Positions 58,594 through 64,000 of a stretch of 64,000 nt of DNA are shown piece after piece (within the stretch, counting starts at the first letter, position 1; each line of letters opens with the position of its first letter). Origin of the DNA: Candidatus Melainabacteria bacterium (GTDB lineage Bacteria > Cyanobacteriota > Vampirovibrionia > Obscuribacterales > Obscuribacteraceae); contig JACRFZ010000090.1 in the NCBI GenBank assembly GCA_016212515.1, positions 1 to 64,000 on the forward strand, written 5' to 3'. The translations under genes and the position numbers were made by a program. A model generated the notes under the pieces. The model had not been told where the DNA came from, searched no databases, and saw only the letters and a list, made by a program, of their open reading frames with translations.

Positions 58594-61500
58594 TTAATAG
58601 CCATGATCTTCAGGGTGCAGAGAGCCTGAGCCGGTGGGCGCATTTCTTTGCACCATTGTAAATACCAGAGGAAGCAGGGTGAGAACCGAAAGGGTAGACA
58701 TGGTCAGACCGCCGATGACGGCGCGGCCTAAGGGGGCGCTCTGACCGGTGGATATGGCCATGGGTATCATGCCGGCCACCATGGCGATGGAGGTCATGAG
58801 AATGGGTCGCATGCGCTGCTGCGCACCGTGTACGGCTGCTTCTTCCGCCGACATGCCTTCCCGGCGACTGGTCTCGGCGAAGACTACCATCAAAATAGCG
58901 TTGGCGATGCCCACGCCGGTGCACATGATGGCGCCCATAAAGGATTGCACGTTGAGGGTGGTACCGGTGAGGGTAAGCATGGTCAAAACGCCGGTCAAAA
59001 TAGCAGGGGTGGTAGACATAACGATTAATACTACCCTTGGTGCCTGGAAGTATGCCAAAAGCATGAGAGTGATCACCACCACAGCCAGAAGCAAGCCGGT
59101 GATCAAGTGGAAGAAAGTATCCTCCAGAAGCGGCACCTGACCCATTACATCGCAGAAGACACCGGGCGGCGTCTTGCCGGCGCGCTTCACCGCTTCCTTG
59201 ACGCTGTCGCCCACCCGCCCCAGGTCATTACCGGAAATATTGGCGGTCAAAGAGACCATACGCATCATGTTATAGCGATCCAGTTCTCCAGCCACGGTGC
59301 CGTAATCAACTTTGGCCACGTCGCCTATGAGGGGGTGCTGCAGGCGGCGAGTCTTGCTCTCCGGGTACTCTCTATCTACAGCCGGGTCCACCTCAAAGTC
59401 GTTGCCGGCCATCTGCTCCGAGCGCAAAGAATTCATGGTGGGAAACTTCTCGATATCTTCCTTGGAGCGAATCTGATCTTGCGGCACCTGCACCTGCACC
59501 TGGTAGGAAAAACCGCTATCTTTATCGCGCCACAAGCTCAAGTTGACGAAACGGCTGGAGAAGAAGGCAGGCTGCAAAGACATACCAACTTCTTTAGCGG
59601 TAACACCGAGCTGACCGGCCAGTTCCCTGTCGATATTGATCTGGCAGGAAGGATATTCAAGGGGCTGCCCCCATTGCAAATCACGCAGCTTGCTTATCTT
59701 TGACATCTCTTCCAGGACACGGTTGGCAAAGAGTTTGTCATCCACCAGATCATGGCCGGTGACCTGTACGGTGATAGGGGTGGGAGAGCCCAGGTTCATG
59801 ATCTGGCTGACGATGTCGCCCGGTTCAAAAGAAAATGTGGTATCGGGAAGAGCCTTATTGAGCCTGGCGCGCAGCCGGTCTTTAAACTCACCCATCTTGA
59901 TATGGGCGTCTTCTTTCAACTGCACATCGAGCACAGCCTGGTGCGGTCCGCTGGTCCACAAGAAAGCTGAGCTAATAGGGAACATGGCCGGCTGTTGCCC
60001 GGCATAACCAAGGGTCTTCTCTACATTTTCGGGGCCGGCTTCCAGCTTGATCTCTTCGATGGCCTTGAGCACACGCTTCTCCAGCGCTTCCACCCGCATG
60101 CCGGTGGGAGCGGAAATTCGCATGCGGAACTGGCTGCTGCCGGAATCGGGGAAAAGTTCTTTGCCGATATTCTCATAAAGAGAAAAGACCGCCACCCCGG
60201 TCACCGCCAGGTAGACAGGAATAATGACGGCACGCATGGGCAGAAGGAAACGCACAAAATTGCCGAGGGCATCTTTGAGATGGTCGATAAAATCAGGCTT
60301 GCCTGCGTGTTTGTGCTCGTCTTTGAGCAGCCAGACAGCCATAATCGGCACCAGGGTGGAAGCGAGGGTGGTGGAGGCAATCATGGCGAAGCCAACGGCC
60401 AGGGAGAGCGGAATAAAGAGTTCCCTGGTTATGCCCACCATAAAGAAGGAAGGCAGGAAGACCGACACCACCGAGAGCATGGCTAGAAGCCTGGGCACCA
60501 TGGTCTCCACACAGGCATCAAAGACTGCCCGGGATTTAACGGCGCCGGCAGCCAGGTGGCTGTGCATGTTCTCGATACAGACGGTCGCTTCGTCCACGAG
60601 AATACCGATAGAGAGCGCCAGACCACTGAGGGTCTGAATGTTGAAAGTCTGTCCGCAAAGCCAGAGCCCGACAATGGCCGAAAGGAGAGAGAGGGGAATA
60701 GTAGTAACTACAATCAGGGTACTGCGCAAATCCCGCAGGAATAGAAGAATCATCAGCCCCGGCAAAATCGTACCCAACACGCCTTCATGGAAGACGTCAT
60801 TGATAGCCTCTCGCACATACTTAGACTGGTCGAATTCATAGCTTATCTTCACATCGGGCGGCAGTACCGCCTGCATGCGGGGCAGAGCGGCGTTCAAGGC
60901 ATCCACCACGGAAACGGTGGATGCATCGGCGCGTTTCACCGCCGGAATGTAAACGGTGCGACGCCCCTGGAAGAGGGCGTAACCGGCCAGGATGTCGGAA
61001 GAGTCTTCCACCTTGCCTATGTCTTTGACAAATATTTGCGGACCATGACCGGTGCGAATGGGCATGTAGTCAAGCTGGTGTATGTCAGGCAGATCGGAGT
61101 TTACCGGCGCGATGCGCAGGTAATCACCGGTGCGCACGTTACCGGCCGGCAGCACCTGGTTGCCGGAAATTAGCGCCTTCACCACCTCGTCGCCCGAAAT
61201 ATTGTATCGCCGCAACTTATCGGCATCGACACTGAGCACGATACTGCGGATGTTACCGCCGAAAGGAGGCGGCGCCTCCGCACCGGGTACGGTGGCAAGC
61301 ATGGGACGAATGCGCACGTAGGCCAGGTCTTCCAGGTCTTTCACCGGCTTGGTATCGGATGATAGCACCAGTTGCCCAACCGGCAAGCTGCCGGCGTCAA
61401 AGCGCAGCACAAAGGGGTTCAAGGTGCCGTGGGGCATCAAACTGGTGGCACGGTTGGCCATTGCCACCACCGACGCCATGGCTGAAGCCATGTCGGTATC

Positions 61501-61791
61501 AGGCTGAAAGAAGACTTTGATCAAAGCAACGTTTTGAATGGAGCGCGACTCGATATGCTCGATACCCGGCACATAGAGAAAGTAAAGCTCATAAGTGGAG
61601 GTGATATAGCCTTCCATCTGCTCCGGCGACATGCCGCCATAGCCCTGAATAATGTAGATGGCGGGAATCTTCAAATCTGGGAAGATATCGCGTTTCATGG
61701 AGGTAATAGCCATGATGGAAATCAATACCAAACTGAGAACCGCCGCCACAATCGTGATCGGTCGTTTCATAGCGGTAGAGATAATCCACAT
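58594..61791 (-). CDS. RND-superfamily efflux permease
   Basis: This is a 1065-residue proton-driven inner-membrane efflux pump with twelve membrane helices and two large periplasmic loops. The first helix bears the conserved MKRPITIVAAV start, and the loop MKRDIFPDLKIPAI fits RND permeases. In helix 4 the proton-relay pair is D400-E401 (VDEATVCIEN) where AcrB has Asp-Asp, so the relay is conservatively altered. Its N-terminus begins 1 bp after the end of the tolC-like gene and it is followed by the adaptor gene. Drug, lipid or metal transport cannot be told apart by sequence alone. Confidence 0.95.
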   Translation of the reverse strand: MWIISTAMKRPITIVAAVLSLVLISIMAITSMKRDIFPDLKIPAIYIIQGYGGMSPEQMEGYITSTYELYFLYVPGIEHIESRSIQNVALIKVFFQPDTDMASAMASVVAMANRATSLMPHGTLNPFVLRFDAGSLPVGQLVLSSDTKPVKDLEDLAYVRIRPMLATVPGAEAPPPFGGNIRSIVLSVDADKLRRYNISGDEVVKALISGNQVLPAGNVRTGDYLRIAPVNSDLPDIHQLDYMPIRTGHGPQIFVKDIGKVEDSSDILAGYALFQGRRTVYIPAVKRADASTVSVVDALNAALPRMQAVLPPDVKISYEFDQSKYVREAINDVFHEGVLGTILPGLMILLFLRDLRSTLIVVTTIPLSLLSAIVGLWLCGQTFNIQTLSGLALSIGILVDEATVCIENMHSHLAAGAVKSRAVFDACVETMVPRLLAMLSVVSVFLPSFFMVGITRELFIPLSLAVGFAMIASTTLASTLVPIMAVWLLKDEHKHAGKPDFIDHLKDALGNFVRFLLPMRAVIIPVYLAVTGVAVFSLYENIGKELFPDSGSSQFRMRISAPTGMRVEALEKRVLKAIEEIKLEAGPENVEKTLGYAGQQPAMFPISSAFLWTSGPHQAVLDVQLKEDAHIKMGEFKDRLRARLNKALPDTTFSFEPGDIVSQIMNLGSPTPITVQVTGHDLVDDKLFANRVLEEMSKISKLRDLQWGQPLEYPSCQINIDRELAGQLGVTAKEVGMSLQPAFFSSRFVNLSLWRDKDSGFSYQVQVQVPQDQIRSKEDIEKFPTMNSLRSEQMAGNDFEVDPAVDREYPESKTRRLQHPLIGDVAKVDYGTVAGELDRYNMMRMVSLTANISGNDLGRVGDSVKEAVKRAGKTPPGVFCDVMGQVPLLEDTFFHLITGLLLAVVVITLMLLAYFQAPRVVLIVMSTTPAILTGVLTMLTLTGTTLNVQSFMGAIMCTGVGIANAILMVVFAETSRREGMSAEEAAVHGAQQRMRPILMTSIAMVAGMIPMAISTGQSAPLGRAVIGGLTMSTLSVLTLLPLVFTMVQRNAPTGSGSLHPEDHGY

Positions 61792-63291
61792 CTATTTCAA
61801 ATCCTGCTTGTTGTCGCTATTGCCCTGCACGATGTCTACCACCTGCATGAAGGGCTTGAGATCTCCCTGCACATAGGTAAGCGCCAGGATAGACCGCCAC
61901 ACATCGATCTGAGCGATGGCGTCTTCCACCTCGGCTTCCGCCAGAGCCTTTTCAGCCTGGGCCAGTGAGACCATATTGGTGAGTCCGGCGCTGTAGCGCT
62001 TCAAAACTTTTATCTCCCGTACCCGCGCAGTTTCCACCAGGGTAGGAGTTTCGTCAGCCACCTTTCTTGCCTGGGCAAGAAGAATGCGAGCCCTGGCATC
62101 TTTCTTTTCCAACACCTGCATAGCCAGTTCGTAGTCGGCCTTCGCCGCCAGTTCATTGCTGCGGGCCATGTCTTTTTGAGCTTTCAGAGGAAAGTATTCC
62201 ATCACGGGAAAGCTGTAGGAAACACCAATCATATAGTTGAAGACCTGGGGTAAAACACCGGCAGCCACAGGCTTAATGGGGCTGGTGCGATCGCCGCTGC
62301 CCCGCCCCCACATGGAAGCGTTGAGCCAGAGGTGCGGGCGATAGGCTTTGTCGAGCAAGACTTGCTTGGCACGCCAGCGGTTTACTTCGGCAGTCTTGAA
62401 GAGGGCGATGGGATGGGAAGAAAGGTCAAAGGGTCCGGTCTCTTGAATGTTGGACGGACCGCGCACCAGCGGATCGGAAACCACATCCAGGTCTGTGGCG
62501 GCCACACCCATTTTCTCAGCCAGACCCACCAGGGCCAGACGCGCTTCCTTTTCTGCTTTGATGAGGGCTATTTTGGTGCGGGATACTTCAAAATCAAAGT
62601 CAGCCGCATCAACACCCGGTCTGAGCCCTTCAGCCACAAGGGTCTTGGCTCGCAAATTGGCCGCTTCCATATGTTCGAGAGCCGCTCTTGTAGCACGAAT
62701 CACCTGCTTAGCAGCCACCGCCGTCAAAAAGGCGTCGGCAGCGTCAAAAGCAACATCCAGCCTGGTCAAATTCAGATCGGCCCGAGCCGAACGAGCATCG
62801 GCATAAGCAAACTTGTCGTTGGCCCGGCGCAACCCGCCGTCGATGAGAAGCCAGTTGAAGTTTGCACCTTGCAAGTTATTGACGATTGGTTTGTAACTGA
62901 CACTGGTGGCAGAGGGTCCGCTATCCACCGGCACCGTATCAAAGCCGGAGACATTGTTCATAACTACGCTTGCCACGCGGTTACCGGTCACTCCGGAAGT
63001 CTGCACGTCAAAGTTGAGGTTGGGTAAATACTGGGTCTTGGCCAGAGCCACATTAGCGATGGACGCCCGCAATTTAAAATGCTTGTTGTTGATAGCCGGA
63101 TAGTTCCGCAAGGAAATTTCTACGGCTTCTTTAATGGTGACGGCTCTGGTCGGTCGAATCGGCTGAAACTGCAGTTCCGGCACCACTGTCTCGCGCCCGG
63201 CAGCCAGCACCGCCGGCCCTGATAGTAAGCAGACGAGCAAATTTGCAAGCAAGAGAGCTTGCATTATCACTGCTCGAATCCGAACTTTCAT
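61792..63291 (-). CDS. TolC-family outer-membrane efflux protein
   Basis: This is the outer-membrane channel subunit of the efflux operon and its first gene. A signal peptide (IMQALLLANLLVCLLSGPAVLA) precedes two tandem outer-membrane efflux protein repeats. The first begins TIKEAVEISLRNYPAINN; long helices (ANVALAKTQYLPNLNF, then ALVGLAEKMGV) and strands follow. The frame is open to 63336, but ATG at 63291 starts just before the signal. It ends directly at the start of the RND permease gene (1 bp apart), so the three genes are one transcription unit. It pairs with the adaptor and permease to span both membranes. Confidence 0.94.
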   Translation of the reverse strand: MKVRIRAVIMQALLLANLLVCLLSGPAVLAAGRETVVPELQFQPIRPTRAVTIKEAVEISLRNYPAINNKHFKLRASIANVALAKTQYLPNLNFDVQTSGVTGNRVASVVMNNVSGFDTVPVDSGPSATSVSYKPIVNNLQGANFNWLLIDGGLRRANDKFAYADARSARADLNLTRLDVAFDAADAFLTAVAAKQVIRATRAALEHMEAANLRAKTLVAEGLRPGVDAADFDFEVSRTKIALIKAEKEARLALVGLAEKMGVAATDLDVVSDPLVRGPSNIQETGPFDLSSHPIALFKTAEVNRWRAKQVLLDKAYRPHLWLNASMWGRGSGDRTSPIKPVAAGVLPQVFNYMIGVSYSFPVMEYFPLKAQKDMARSNELAAKADYELAMQVLEKKDARARILLAQARKVADETPTLVETARVREIKVLKRYSAGLTNMVSLAQAEKALAEAEVEDAIAQIDVWRSILALTYVQGDLKPFMQVVDIVQGNSDNKQDLK

Positions 63292-63530
63292 GCCAAGTAT
63301 CGCCTGATGGTGCCAGAGAGATAGACGCCTGCGCAATTAAGAGAAAACCGGGCTTCGAAGGCCACGGCAAACTGCCGCATAATCGACTCAAACGTCATAT
63401 GCACCACTATTTTACAAGGATGGGGCAGCCCCCCTTGTGAGCGGATTCTTATAATACCTCCTGACTTCAAGGCTGCTAGTTACACCACCGAAATGCTATT
63501 TGCAATCCTCGCCCGCATCGCTACAATGCA

Positions 63531-64000
63531 ATGCACGTTGAGGACAGGCCCATCGCTTTCAAAACAGTACTTTCCTGCACACTTAGCCTGGTTGCCTGCC
63601 TATTTCTGCAGGCAGCAAGAGCCGCTGACGCCGATTTTGGCGAACGCGCCGACGGACCGCCCATGGACGAAGCCAGAGACAAAGACGGCACCGACGGCGA
63701 TGCAAAGAGAAGCACCGATGCCGGTAGCAAAGATAGCGCCGGTGCAACAGGCGTTAAGACCGTGGACAATCGCTTCGACGGTTCCGAATACAACCCGTCC
63801 ACTTTCCAAGATACTGACTTCCACAAAGAGAGTTACATCGACCTTCTTTTGAAAAGTAAGCCCAAGAAAAAAGAGAAGAAAATTTCGCAGCCGCCCCCTC
63901 TAGACCTTCTCGACTGGCAAAGTGCCGATGACGGTGTTTTCTTATCTGCCGACGACAGAAAAATGAAAGACAAGCACTACGATGAGTTCAAAGCAATTCT
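63531..64000 (+). CDS. Exported hypothetical protein, 3' end cut by the window
   Basis: ATG at 63531 opens a frame with no stop to the end of the window (156 codons). A signal peptide (TVLSCTLSLVACLFLQAARA, cleavage near AAD) is followed by an Asp/Lys/Gly-rich segment (DKDGTDGD) and a Lys-rich one (KSKPKKKEKK). The region is divergent from the tolC operon; the 239 bp between the two starts must hold both promoters, but I can single out none. The family is not recognised. The gene continues beyond 64000. Confidence 0.7.
   Translation, partial: MHVEDRPIAFKTVLSCTLSLVACLFLQAARAADADFGERADGPPMDEARDKDGTDGDAKRSTDAGSKDSAGATGVKTVDNRFDGSEYNPSTFQDTDFHKESYIDLLLKSKPKKKEKKISQPPPLDLLDWQSADDGVFLSADDRKMKDKHYDEFKAI

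Overview
The window looks like a gene-dense chromosomal segment of a Gram-negative bacterium, most likely a non-photosynthetic relative of cyanobacteria (Melainabacteria/Vampirovibrionia, Obscuribacterales-like). This is an inference from gene content. In favour: a cyanobacterial-type Ski2/DSHCT helicase, a group 3 SigF-like sigma factor, coaD next to a DivIVA/Cdv3-like coiled-coil gene, many secreted TPR proteins, WG repeats, an outer-membrane DUF2490 barrel and a full RND/TolC efflux set. No photosynthesis, rRNA, CRISPR, phage or transposase gene is visible. No marker in the window fixes the taxonomy.

Layout. 1-9.7 kb: an FAD oxidoreductase converges on and overlaps a hen1-pnkp-TPR operon, which is a bacterial RNA repair system; a second TPR protein follows. 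9.7-12.4 kb: three unrecognised genes, visibly richer in A+T. 12.4-17.2 kb: a SWIM/SNF2 helicase and a membrane coiled-coil protein. 17.2-24.8 kb (+ strand): a gene-free stretch with hairpins and a terminator, a four-repeat MshEN-like protein, superoxide dismutase, a Lys/Glu-rich protein with an HTH-like core, an Rdx-type thioredoxin-like protein overlapping cmk, and an HETGH metallopeptidase candidate. 24.8-30 kb: an SGNH hydrolase, a PGRS-like glycine-rich membrane protein, a broken gene end, a membrane EEP-family hydrolase and a membrane protein/lipoprotein pair. 30-34.8 kb: an overlapping four-gene signalling operon (response regulator, histidine kinase, Ser/Thr kinase, WG-repeat protein).

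34.9-42.2 kb: an HExxH peptidase candidate, an unknown protein, a DUF2490 barrel, a Ski2-like helicase, tRNA-Pro(GGG), small proteins and a sigma factor. 42.3-50.6 kb (+): a WalK/PhoR-like sensor kinase, coaD, the Cdv3-like protein, a membrane spermidine-synthase-like protein, a phosphoesterase and a subtilase-like protein. 50.7-57.1 kb: a TPR protein, a GNAT acetyltransferase, a calpain-like protease with an EF-hand, a nucleotidyltransferase-like/XRE pair resembling a toxin-antitoxin module, and two small exported proteins. 57.2-63.3 kb: a tolC-RND-adaptor efflux operon. A secreted protein gene is cut by the right edge.

Two themes recur. One is protein-level signalling with tight translational coupling (two-component genes, Ser/Thr kinase, possible c-di-GMP receptor). 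The other is a set of unusual peptidase-like proteins: calpain, subtilase-like, HETGH and HELFH. Positions, motifs and overlaps were read directly from the sequence. Family names come from motif recognition without database searches.
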